This document shows positions 32,203-41,221 of a stretch of DNA of 41,221 nucleotides, one piece after another. The notes under the pieces were generated by a model. It was not told the origin of the DNA and made no database searches. It saw nothing but the letters and a program-made list of their open reading frames with translations. Position numbers and translations under genes: made by a program. The stretch comes from CAZLIC01 sp964559535 (lineage in GTDB: Bacteria > Pseudomonadota > Alphaproteobacteria > Rhodobacterales > Rhodobacteraceae): positions 1 to 41,221 of the forward strand of contig CAZLIC010000034.1 of the NCBI GenBank assembly GCA_964559535.1, in the 5' to 3' direction. Positions within the stretch are counted from its first letter, which is position 1. Every line of letters begins with the position of its first letter.

Positions 32203-33294
32203 TCAGCGGCGCGCTGTCAGAACGCTGGTGACGAAGGGGCGGCGCGATCTGGCCGCCGAGACCGCGGCGAATCCTGCCTGCCGGACCAGCCCGGCGATGT
32301 CGTCCGCGCTGCGCACGCGGCCGGTCCGCATGGCCATGCAATAGAAGGCAAAATAGACGTCCGTGGCAGGGTCGGGACCGGCGCCGCCGCCCATCGGTTC
32401 GGATATGACCAGCAGCCCGCCCGGCGGCAGCGCAGCGTGCACGCGCGACAGCAGGGCGGCAACGGTGGCATCGGAATGGTCGTACAGCACGCGGACAAGG
32501 CTGATTGCATCGGCGCCGAGCGGCAGCGGGTCGTCGCGGAAACTTCCGGGAACGGTTGCCAACTGCCCGCCGACCGGCGCCTGCGCCACGACGGCCGGCA
32601 GGTCAAACAGCGTCAGTCGCAGCCGCGCATGCCGCGCCGCCACGGCCCGCAAAAAGGTGCCGGTGCCGCCGCCCACATCCATCAGGTGCCGCACACCCCG
32701 CAGGTCGACAAGATCCAGCGTGTCTTCGGCCACCAGCGCCTGGCTGTCGGACATCAGGCGTGAATAGGTGGCGGCGGTGGCAGGGTCCTCGGCCGCCGCG
32801 GCGCCAAAGACATAGGGCCAGAACCGCGCCAGTTCCGGGGCCGTCTCGCCGCGCAGGAAGGCCACGGGATCGGACAGGTCGCGGTACAGCACGGCATGGT
32901 GGCGCACCATGGCGGGCAGGCCGGGCACGGCCAGGAAGGCGGCCCCACGGGCCGACACGGCAAACGCCCCGTCGCGCCGCCGCCGCAGCAGGCCAACCCC
33001 TGCCCCGGCCTGCAGCAGGGCCGCCATCCGGTCGGCCGCCAGTCCGCGCGGCGCAGCCATGACCGCGGGCATTCGGGGGCCCGCCGCAAGCTCGGTCAGC
33101 ACATCCAGCTCGACCAGTGCCGTCAGCACCTGCGACCGCACGAACCCCTGCATCAGGTCGAACAGCGCCTGCCCTTCGCGGCGCACCAGCCACGACAGGC
33201 CGGGCACCCGCGCCGCCCAGGCCTGAAACGCACGCGACCCGGCCAGCCGGGCAATCAGCCCGGCGGCGGCGGCGGGTGCCGACAGGTCGGCCAC
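32203..33294 (-). CDS. crtF: Carotenoid O-methyltransferase (demethylspheroidene O-methyltransferase)
   Basis: SAM-dependent O-methyltransferase of about 363 residues that methylates the 1-hydroxyl of the carotenoid, a late step toward spheroidene. An N-terminal helical dimerisation domain (LVRREGQALFDLMQGFVRSQ) precedes the methyltransferase fold with DVGGGTGT at about 206-213 and the PMGGG motif near the end. Possible starts are GTG 33294, which lies four bases after the crtE stop, or TTG 33333 inside crtE. Neither has a clear ribosome site, so coupling to crtE translation is likely. GTG 33294 was chosen as the one that avoids overlap. Confidence 0.9.
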   Translation of the reverse strand: MADLSAPAAAAGLIARLAGSRAFQAWAARVPGLSWLVRREGQALFDLMQGFVRSQVLTALVELDVLTELAAGPRMPAVMAAPRGLAADRMAALLQAGAGVGLLRRRRDGAFAVSARGAAFLAVPGLPAMVRHHAVLYRDLSDPVAFLRGETAPELARFWPYVFGAAAAEDPATAATYSRLMSDSQALVAEDTLDLVDLRGVRHLMDVGGGTGTFLRAVAARHARLRLTLFDLPAVVAQAPVGGQLATVPGSFRDDPLPLGADAISLVRVLYDHSDATVAALLSRVHAALPPGGLLVISEPMGGGAGPDPATDVYFAFYCMAMRTGRVRSADDIAGLVRQAGFAAVSAARSRRPFVTSVLTARR

Positions 33295-33298
33295 CGGC

Positions 33299-34177
33299 CT
33301 AGGCCCGCGCGCGTGCCGCGGCACCGGCGGCAACCGGCGTCATCTTCTCGGCATAGGCGCGCACCATGGCGGCCAGCCGCGCCTCGCCCGGACATGAGGG
33401 AATCGACGAGATCGCCCCCGACAGGATGTCGGACAGGTGCCGGATCGCGCCCTGCACGCCCATCTGCATCACCGCCGAAGGTCTGGAATGCACGGCATCC
33501 TGCCCGGCGGGCTTGCCCAGCGTTGCCTCATCGTACAGCGCGTCGCGCAGGTCGTCGGCCACCTGGAACGCCTCGCCGATGCGGGCGCCCAGTTCCTCCC
33601 ACGGCTCGGGGTCCTGCCCGGCCGCCTGAGCGCCCATCTGGGTGGCGGCCACGAACAGCGCGCCGGTCTTGGCGCGGTGATAGGCACGCAGGTCCACGGT
33701 CGGCTCGCTTTCCCAGCCCTGCCCGGCGCAGATGCCGCCCGGCATGCCGGTGCGCGCCGACAAAAGGCGAATCAAGGACACGGCACGTCCGCAATCTTCG
33801 GATGCCGCACGCGCCAGCGTCTCGAAGGCCATGATGATCAGGCTGTCGCCGGCCAGTACCGCCAGCGGCTCGCTGAAGGCCTTGTGCACGGTGGCCTTGC
33901 CGCGCCGCAGGTCGGCATCGTCGAAGCAGGGCAGGTCGTCATGCACCAAGGACGCGCAGTGCATCAGCTCCAGTGCCGCCGCGGCGGCGTCGGTCAACCG
34001 CGGACGGTCATCGCCGCAGGCCAGTGCCACCGAGGTCAGGATGGTCGGGCGGATGCGCGCGCCCCCCGGCAGGACGGCATAGGGCAAGGCTGCCGCCAGC
34101 CGTGGCGGTGCGTCCGAACCCTGCCCCGTCCGCAATGCCGCGCCTATGGCCGCTTCGATCCGGGCATCCAGGGACAT
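33299..34177 (-). CDS. crtE: Geranylgeranyl diphosphate synthase
   Basis: Isoprenyl diphosphate synthase of 292 residues that makes geranylgeranyl diphosphate for carotenoids and the bacteriochlorophyll tail. The first Asp-rich motif is DDLPCFDD at 80-87 followed by ADLRRG, and the second is DDLRD at 207-211, both binding Mg-diphosphate. ATG 34177 is preferred over 34201 because an AAAGGTGG ribosome site lies just upstream of it. It starts the crtE-crtF-bch-puf superoperon and is divergent from crtD, sharing a control region with two PpsR boxes. Confidence 0.93.
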   Translation of the reverse strand: MSLDARIEAAIGAALRTGQGSDAPPRLAAALPYAVLPGGARIRPTILTSVALACGDDRPRLTDAAAAALELMHCASLVHDDLPCFDDADLRRGKATVHKAFSEPLAVLAGDSLIIMAFETLARAASEDCGRAVSLIRLLSARTGMPGGICAGQGWESEPTVDLRAYHRAKTGALFVAATQMGAQAAGQDPEPWEELGARIGEAFQVADDLRDALYDEATLGKPAGQDAVHSRPSAVMQMGVQGAIRHLSDILSGAISSIPSCPGEARLAAMVRAYAEKMTPVAAGAAARARA

Positions 34178-34195
34178 GGGTCCACCTTTCGCTGT

Positions 34196-34213
34196 TGTCA
34201 TGCAAAGCTGACA
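34196..34213. promoter_or_regulatory. PpsR/CrtJ operator A in the crtE/crtD divergent region
   Basis: TGTCATGCAAAGCTGACA is a perfect TGT-N12-ACA palindrome, 18 bases upstream of the crtE start. It covers the region where a crtE -10 would lie (CATGAC on the minus strand, 17 bases from TTTACA). Confidence 0.85.
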
Positions 34214-34219
34214 TGCAAG

Positions 34220-34237
34220 TGTAAATCATACTGGACA
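34220..34237. promoter_or_regulatory. PpsR/CrtJ operator B in the crtE/crtD divergent region
   Basis: TGTAAATCATACTGGACA is a second perfect TGT-N12-ACA palindrome. It lies 6 bases from operator A, not the 8 seen at bchC, so the two centres are 24 bp apart. It overlaps the candidate crtE -35 (TTTACA on the minus strand) and would also affect crtD, whose promoter hexamers I could not fix. Confidence 0.85.
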
Positions 34238-34266
34238 GTCAGCCCCCGCGAGTCAACACTTGGAAC

Positions 34267-35862
34267 ATGGGTTCGGGTGCATCAGGGCGGTGGGTTGTTG
34301 TGGTGGGGGCCGGGGTTGGCGGGCTGGCCGCCGCGGTGCGGCTGGCCCATGCGGGCTGCCGGGTGACGGTGGTTGAGGCGGCGGCGGCGCCGGGCGGCAA
34401 GATGCGCTGTGTGGACAGCGCGGCCGGGCCGGTGGATGCGGGGCCGACGGTGCTGACCTTGCGTCGGGTCGTCGAGGCGGTCTTCGCGGCAGCCGGGGAG
34501 CGGGTTGAGGATCACCTGCGGCTGATCCCGCAGCCGGTGCTGGCGCGGAATTTCTGGCCCGACGGGTCGGTGCTGGATTTGCACGCGGATTCCGAGGCTT
34601 CGGCGGTGGCCGTGCGCGACTGGGGCGGCGCGCGGGCCGAGCAGGACTTTCGCCGGTTCCACCGCCTGACCGCCCGCGCCTTCGCGGCCTTCGATGCGCC
34701 GGTCATGCAGTCCCCCCGCATCAACCCGCTGGCCGTCGCCCGTGCGGCACTGGCTGCGCCCGCCGTCCTGCCGATGCTTGCCCCCGGCACGACGCTGGAC
34801 CGCTGGCTGCGCGGGCTGTTCCGTGAACCGCGGTTGCGGCAGCTGTTCGGGCGCTATGCCACCTATGTGGGCGGCGTGCCGCAGCAGGTTCCGGCGCTGC
34901 TGGGGCTGATCTGGCAGGCAGAGTGCGCGGGCGTCTGGGTGGTTGAGGGCGGCATGCACCGTCTGGCCCGGGCGCTGGAATCGCTGGCCCTGCGCGGCGG
35001 GGCCGCGTTCCGCTATGGCACGGCGGTCGAGCGCATCCTGTTGCACTGGGGCCGGGTGTCGGGGGTGGCGCTGGCCGACGGCACCACCCTTGCGGCGGAC
35101 GAGGTGGTGTTCAACGGCGATCCTGCAGCCTTGCGGGGGGGCCTTCTGGGCCGGGCCGTGCTGGCCGCGGTGCCCACCGCCGCCACCGCCCCGCGCAGCC
35201 TTTCGGCGCGCGTCTGGTCCTTTGCCGCCGTGCCGCGGGGCCCCGACCTGCTGCACCACAACGTTTTCTTCACCGATGACCCGGCCACCGAGTTCGGCCC
35301 GCTGGCCGCGGGCCGGGCGCCCGACGCCGCCTCGCACTATCTGTGCGCGCAGGACCGCGGCGCCGGAGCCCCGCCAGAAGGGGCCGAACGGTTCGAGGTC
35401 ATCCAGAACGCCCCGCCGCTGGGCCCTACCCCCCCGTCCGCACAGGAGGACGCCCGATGCCACGCGATGATGACGGCGCATTTCGCCCGCATGGGGCTGA
35501 CCTTCGGCCCGCCGCCGGACCCTGGAACGATGACGGCGCCACAGGGGTTTGCGCGGATGTTTCCGGGGTCGGCCGGGGCGATCTACGGGCGGTCGCCGGC
35601 CGGAATGCTGGCCGCGTTCCGCAGGCCCACGGCACAGACGGCGGTGGCGGGGTTGTGGATCTGCGGCGGGGGGGCGCATCCGGGGGCGGGGGTGCCGATG
35701 GCGATGCAGTCGGGGCTGCACGCGGCGAACGCCTTGCTGGCTGCCGTCCCGCCGGGGGGCCGGACTTCGGCGTCCAAGTCGCGCCCGACGGCTATGCCTG
35801 GTGGTACCTTGACGGCGTCTCGGATGACGGACGGCGGGCCGTCAGCGTCATCGGGTTCATAG
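34267..35862 (+). CDS. crtD: Methoxyneurosporene/hydroxyneurosporene desaturase, with extended tail
   Basis: FAD-dependent carotenoid C-3,4 desaturase of the phytoene-desaturase family. The N-terminus VVVVGAGVGGLAAAVRLAHA and APGGKM form the FAD-binding site, VVEGGMHRLARALE is the second conserved block, and the C-terminal GLWICGGGAHPGAGVPMAM is the carotenoid-desaturase signature. The usual length is about 495 residues, which here ends at codon 498 (35760), but the frame stays open for 33 more residues that are only the out-of-frame reading of crtC. A G_GGG_GGC heptamer sits exactly at that point. It may therefore end by -1 frameshift into crtC, or simply have an unusual tail. The ATG at 34267 has a weak ribosome site. 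Confidence 0.9.
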   Translation: MGSGASGRWVVVVGAGVGGLAAAVRLAHAGCRVTVVEAAAAPGGKMRCVDSAAGPVDAGPTVLTLRRVVEAVFAAAGERVEDHLRLIPQPVLARNFWPDGSVLDLHADSEASAVAVRDWGGARAEQDFRRFHRLTARAFAAFDAPVMQSPRINPLAVARAALAAPAVLPMLAPGTTLDRWLRGLFREPRLRQLFGRYATYVGGVPQQVPALLGLIWQAECAGVWVVEGGMHRLARALESLALRGGAAFRYGTAVERILLHWGRVSGVALADGTTLAADEVVFNGDPAALRGGLLGRAVLAAVPTAATAPRSLSARVWSFAAVPRGPDLLHHNVFFTDDPATEFGPLAAGRAPDAASHYLCAQDRGAGAPPEGAERFEVIQNAPPLGPTPPSAQEDARCHAMMTAHFARMGLTFGPPPDPGTMTAPQGFARMFPGSAGAIYGRSPAGMLAAFRRPTAQTAVAGLWICGGGAHPGAGVPMAMQSGLHAANALLAAVPPGGRTSASKSRPTAMPGGTLTASRMTDGGPSASSGS

Positions 35863-36710
35863 GCTCGGTCTTTTCGCCCTGGTTTGCATGGTCGGGCCGC
35901 CACCGCCCGCAGGACCATTGCTGCATCAACGTGGCCACCTACGGCCCCGGTGGCCGCTTCACCATGACCGACCGCGGCCACGCCGCCCTGCGCCAAAGCC
36001 GCGACACGCTGCAGGTTGGCCCCAGCCGGATGCACTGGACGGGGCGCGAACTGGTGGTCGAGGTGAATGAGTGGGGCGCGCTGCCGCTGGTCACGCCAGT
36101 CCGCGGGCGCATCGTCTATACCCCCGCCGCGGTGACGGATGGCGACTATGCGCTGACCCCCGATGGTGCGCACCGCTGGCGGCCCTTTGCCCCGGTGGGG
36201 CGGATCCGGGTGGACCTGTCGCAGGGGCATCAGTGGGAGGGGCATGGCTACCACGACGCCAATTCCGGCACCCGAGCGCTGGAGGCCGACTTCGATACCT
36301 GGACCTGGGGGCGCTATCCTGTGCGCGGCGGGGCGGCCTGTTTTTATGATGCGGTGCGGCGCGACGGGTCGCGGCTGGAACTGGCGTTGCGGATCGGGGC
36401 GGATGGCACGATTCGCGCAGCCGATGCGCCGCCGCTGACCCCTGTGCCCCGCACCCTGTGGCGCATTGCCCGCGACACCCGCGCCGACCCGGGCACCCGG
36501 CCGCGGCAGGTGATGGCCATGCTGGAGGCGCCGTTCTACAGCCGGTCCGTTGTGGAAACCGCGCTGTGGGGCGAGCGGACACAGGGCGTGCACGAGGTGC
36601 TGGACCTGCGCCGGTTCCGCCTGCCCGGCATCAAGGCGATGCTGGCGCTGCGGGTGCCGCGGCGGGCGGGCTGGGCGTCCCACGGTGGGACGGGCGCGCC
36701 GATTCAATGA
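35655..36710 (+). CDS. crtC: Hydroxyneurosporene synthase (carotenoid 1,2-hydratase), start uncertain
   Basis: Carotenoid hydratase that adds water to the terminal 1,2 double bond of neurosporene. The conserved part begins near 35760 (PDFGVQVAPDGYAWWYLDG), continues with IGFIGSVFSPWFAWSGR, MTDRGHAALR, SQGHQWEGHGYHDANSGTRALEADFDTW, and ends with LRVPRRAGW. No ATG, GTG or TTG in this frame lies between 35658 and the conserved N-terminus, and none within the following 40 or more codons. The nearest upstream candidate is GTG 35655, which would add a 35-residue Gly-rich leader read inside crtD and has no good ribosome site. The start given is therefore a formal choice. See the crtD entry for the -1 frameshift alternative. 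It converges on tspO. Confidence 0.75.
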   Translation: MDLRRGGASGGGGADGDAVGAARGERLAGCRPAGGPDFGVQVAPDGYAWWYLDGVSDDGRRAVSVIGFIGSVFSPWFAWSGRHRPQDHCCINVATYGPGGRFTMTDRGHAALRQSRDTLQVGPSRMHWTGRELVVEVNEWGALPLVTPVRGRIVYTPAAVTDGDYALTPDGAHRWRPFAPVGRIRVDLSQGHQWEGHGYHDANSGTRALEADFDTWTWGRYPVRGGAACFYDAVRRDGSRLELALRIGADGTIRAADAPPLTPVPRTLWRIARDTRADPGTRPRQVMAMLEAPFYSRSVVETALWGERTQGVHEVLDLRRFRLPGIKAMLALRVPRRAGWASHGGTGAPIQ

Positions 36711-36757
36711 TTCCAACGGGTTGCAAGGCCGCGTTAACCTGGGGCGTTAGGATTGCC

Positions 36758-37231
36758 TCACGTCCGCGCCGGGCGGGGCACGCCGATGTTCAGCCGCCAG
36801 ACCGACCAGTTCAGTGCCCCGGCCACGGTGGCCCACACAAGGTAGGGCGCAAAGAGCAGGCCCGCGATGGTATCGTGCTGCCAGAAGCTGACCATGGTCA
36901 GCGCCACGAACAGCCACAGCCCCAGCATCACCACCATGGCCGCGCCCATGCGGTAAAGGCCGAAGAACACCGGCGTCCACAGCGTGTTGAAGGCAATCTG
37001 CGCCGCCCAGAAGGCCAGCGCCTGCCCGCTGCCGGGCAGCGCCGCCACGCGGGCGGCCGCCACGGACATGGCGATGTAGAGGAAGGTCCAGACCACCGGG
37101 AAAACCCAGTTGGGCGGCGTCCACGACGGTTTGCGCAATGTCTTGTACCATTCACCGGGGTCGAACATGGCGCCGGTGGCGGCCGCGGCCCCCGCGGCGG
37201 CCAGGAAAGTCAGGAACAGGGTCCAGTCCAT
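36758..37231 (-). CDS. tspO: Tryptophan-rich sensory protein TspO (CrtK)
   Basis: Outer-membrane or envelope protein of 157 residues with five transmembrane helices, of the TspO/MBR family that binds porphyrins and represses photosynthesis genes in oxygen in R. sphaeroides. Motifs are FDPGEWYKTLRKPSWTPPNWVFP, VWTFLYIAMSVAA, AAQIAFNTLWTPVFFGL and FAPYLVWATVAGALNWSVWRLN. The open frame extends to 37384, but ATG 37231 (MDWTLFL) has a good GGAGCG-type site upstream and fits family length. Its place beside crtC is the usual one (formerly crtK). The crtB-crtI genes expected on the other side are missing. Confidence 0.95.
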   Translation of the reverse strand: MDWTLFLTFLAAAGAAAATGAMFDPGEWYKTLRKPSWTPPNWVFPVVWTFLYIAMSVAAARVAALPGSGQALAFWAAQIAFNTLWTPVFFGLYRMGAAMVVMLGLWLFVALTMVSFWQHDTIAGLLFAPYLVWATVAGALNWSVWRLNIGVPRPART

Positions 37232-37413
37232 GGGCAACGCTCCTTCTTTGCCCGGGTCGGGGCGTGGCGGTTCTTTCCTGCGTTCTGATGTAGGGTGCAG
37301 CGGACGGGTGCAAGGGTTGGATTGCCCGGAAGGGCGGCTTTGCCCGAAGCGGTGCCTTGCGGCAGGAGCGGCGCGGATATACACTGACGCCGAAGTAGAT
37401 CATGGAGGTCGCG

Positions 37414-37641
37414 ATGCTGGTTTCGAAATGGGGCAACTCGTTGGCCGTCCGCATTCCGGCGGCTGTCGTCGAGGCACTGGGGCTGAAAGAGGGAGACGAG
37501 ATCGAGATTGCGGCGGCGCCCGGTCGGCTTACGGTAGCGCGCAAACCCGATGTCGAAGAGCTGATGGAGCGGGTTCGCGGTCTGCGGGGCCGGATGCCAC
37601 CGGATTTCCGGTTTGACCGTGACGCCGCGAATGAGCGGTAG
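37414..37641 (+). CDS. AbrB/MazE-type antitoxin (VapB-like)
   Basis: DNA-binding antitoxin of 75 residues with a swapped-hairpin AbrB domain at the start (MLVSKWGNSLAVRIPAAVVE, LKEGDEIEI) and a charged C-terminal tail (RFDRDAANER) that would block the toxin. ATG 37414 is chosen over 37402 because GGAGG at 37404-37408 is its ribosome site. It overlaps the PIN-domain toxin gene by 11 bases, the standard type II operon layout in which the antitoxin-toxin complex represses its own promoter. A weak TATACA -10-like element lies at 37378-37383. Confidence 0.88.
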   Translation: MLVSKWGNSLAVRIPAAVVEALGLKEGDEIEIAAAPGRLTVARKPDVEELMERVRGLRGRMPPDFRFDRDAANER

Positions 37642-38044
37642 GTTCATCGACACCAACGTCCTTGCCTACCTTGTGTCTGGCGATCGCGGAAAGGCCGATA
37701 TCGCCGAGACGGCGCTGCGGCAGGATGCCGTGGTGAGTGTGCAGGTGCTGAACGAGTTGACCAACGTCGCGCGCCGGAAGTTCCGGCTGGGCTGGCGTGA
37801 AACGCACGACGTGCTTGCGCTGGTGCGGCATTGCGCCCTTGTGGTTCCGGTGGATACCGAGACGCACGACCGGGGCCTGTTCCTGGCAGAGCGGTATGGC
37901 GTGCCCTTGTACGACGCGATGATCGCGGCGGCAGGGCTGCTGGCGGGGTGCGAGGTGCTGCTGTCGGAGGATTTTCAGGACGGGATGGTGTTCGCGGGAC
38001 GGATGCGGGTGGAGAATCCGTTCGATCCGCAAGGCATGGGCTAA
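37631..38044 (+). CDS. PIN-domain toxin (VapC-like ribonuclease)
   Basis: Toxin of 137 residues of the PIN family, an Mg-dependent endoribonuclease that usually cuts tRNA or rRNA. Acidic active-site residues appear in FIDTNVLAYL (Asp near the start), LNELTNVARRKF (Glu), and PLYDAMIAAAGLLAGCEVLLSEDFQDG (two Asp). The ATG at 37631 lies inside the antitoxin gene, so expression is coupled. A TTG at 37613 in the same frame is less likely. The pair stands at the edge of the photosynthesis cluster. Confidence 0.88.
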   Translation: MSGRFIDTNVLAYLVSGDRGKADIAETALRQDAVVSVQVLNELTNVARRKFRLGWRETHDVLALVRHCALVVPVDTETHDRGLFLAERYGVPLYDAMIAAAGLLAGCEVLLSEDFQDGMVFAGRMRVENPFDPQGMG

Positions 38045-38059
38045 AACAGTTCTAAGGTA

Positions 38060-38605
38060 CTATTTGTCGTACGCATCAATATGCGAAAGCGCTTCCTGTA
38101 CGAATGCTCTTGGCAACCCGAACCAGCGGCCGAGCGCAGCAATACTTCGCCCATTAATGGCAACGGCCGTTTTCAATGCGAGGTTTCCAAAGCTGATTGC
38201 AGCAACAAACTCTTGAGCCTCACGCTCGCGTTTGTCAGACTTCCAATCGTACTCCAGACTTGTTTCATCGAAGTAGATCGGGTTCGGCATTGGATCTTCA
38301 GGATCAACGTGTTTGAGCCCGTGAGCCAATTCATGAAGAACTGCGAGGCGTTTGTCCTCAATGAACTGGAATTTGTTCACTTCGATACGAACGCCACGCT
38401 TGCTTCTTGCGTCAGCAACCAGACGACCAGACATGCCTCTTGGCAGTGCAATCAGGTCAACCGCAAAGCCCATATCGGTAGCTAACTTTGCAGCAGAAGG
38501 AGGAAGCGATCCGGTGCATCCATTGCGCATATTGAAGTCGTAGATGGCATGGATCTCCTTGCCGCTCTTCAAGTTTGCGATGGCTCTTTCGAGATTCATC
38601 ACCAT
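38060..38605 (-). CDS. ImmA/IrrE-type zinc metallopeptidase
   Basis: A protein of 181 residues with the zinc-protease motif HELAHGLKH at 91-99 and a downstream EREAQEFVAAISF helix that supplies the third zinc ligand, as in ImmA/IrrE (COG2856) proteins. Such proteases cut or inactivate partner repressors, often in phage, ICE or toxin-antitoxin settings. No HTH repressor partner is next to it. Two sample lines of its coding region contain only 48% and 53% G+C, much lower than the neighbours, so it was probably acquired by transfer. It lies 23 bases after the nrdJ stop on the same strand. ATG 38605 or 38599 may be the start. Confidence 0.85.
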   Translation of the reverse strand: MVMNLERAIANLKSGKEIHAIYDFNMRNGCTGSLPPSAAKLATDMGFAVDLIALPRGMSGRLVADARSKRGVRIEVNKFQFIEDKRLAVLHELAHGLKHVDPEDPMPNPIYFDETSLEYDWKSDKREREAQEFVAAISFGNLALKTAVAINGRSIAALGRWFGLPRAFVQEALSHIDAYDK

Positions 38606-38628
38606 GGATCGCGTCCCTCAGTTCTTGC

Positions 38629-41221
<2,593 letters not shown>

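Noticed and set aside
35457..35760. ATG at 35457 as the start of crtC
   Set aside because: It would place about 100 Gly/Arg/Asp-rich residues, read out of frame inside the conserved CrtD C-terminus, ahead of CrtC. No such N-terminal domain is known in this family.
37289..37306. PpsR-like site upstream of tspO (TGT-N12-ACG)
   Set aside because: The right half-site is ACG, not ACA, the spacer is not AT-rich and no promoter hexamers align with it. It differs from the four perfect sites elsewhere in the window.

Overview
The window is high-GC DNA (about two-thirds G+C by eye) from an anoxygenic phototroph of the Rhodobacter group (Rhodobacteraceae, Alphaproteobacteria). The strongest markers are a puf operon that ends in pufX and has no pufC, spheroidene-pathway carotenoid genes, and PpsR/CrtJ-type operators (TGT-N12-ACA).

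Layout. 1-576 is the 5' part of a beta-class DNA methyltransferase cut by the window edge. 790-9853 is an accessory metabolic locus. It holds a choline-kinase-like phosphotransferase, a small SAM methyltransferase, and a tight operon of a betaine-type ABC importer (binding protein, ATPase, tandem-fused permease), a second choline-kinase-like gene and a flavin/folate-type dimethylglycine/sarcosine dehydrogenase homologue. It looks like an uptake and demethylation system for a quaternary or methylated amine; the true substrate is not readable from sequence. 9857-21788, all on the minus strand, is the nitrogen-control and potassium block: dusB(nifR3)-ntrB-ntrC-ntrY-ntrX-trkA-trkH-hfq-hflX. Both NtrC and NtrX lack the GAFTGA loop needed to contact sigma54.

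22036-37231 is the photosynthesis gene cluster. On the minus strand the order of transcription is crtE-crtF-bchC-bchX-bchY-bchZ-pufQ-pufB-pufA-pufL-pufM-pufX, then an intrinsic terminator, then dxs. crtD-crtC run the other way from a shared control region with crtE, and tspO converges on crtC. Paired PpsR boxes sit on the bchC promoter and in the crtE/crtD divergent region. Together these genes make the isoprenoid precursor (dxs), geranylgeranyl-PP (crtE), late carotenoid steps (crtC, crtD, crtF), the chlorin-to-bacteriochlorin reduction (bchXYZ) and the next oxidation (bchC), and the RC-LH1-PufX core complex. crtI, crtB and crtA, which usually follow tspO in Rhodobacter, are not here. Instead there is a vapBC-type toxin-antitoxin pair, a lower-GC ImmA/IrrE-type metalloprotease gene and the 3' two-thirds of a class II ribonucleotide reductase (nrdJ).

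The most notable observations are: (1) crtC has no usable start codon near its conserved N-terminus, while a G_GGG_GGC heptamer in the crtD frame sits exactly where a -1 shift would join CrtD to CrtC; (2) a hairpin-rich puf 3' UTR ends in a textbook terminator, a possible 3'-UTR sRNA; (3) four exact-period 11-bp tandem repeats lie between bchY and bchZ; (4) the amine locus carries two separate choline-kinase-like genes. No tRNA, rRNA, CRISPR array or insertion sequence was seen, and no gene-free stretch exceeds 300 bases.
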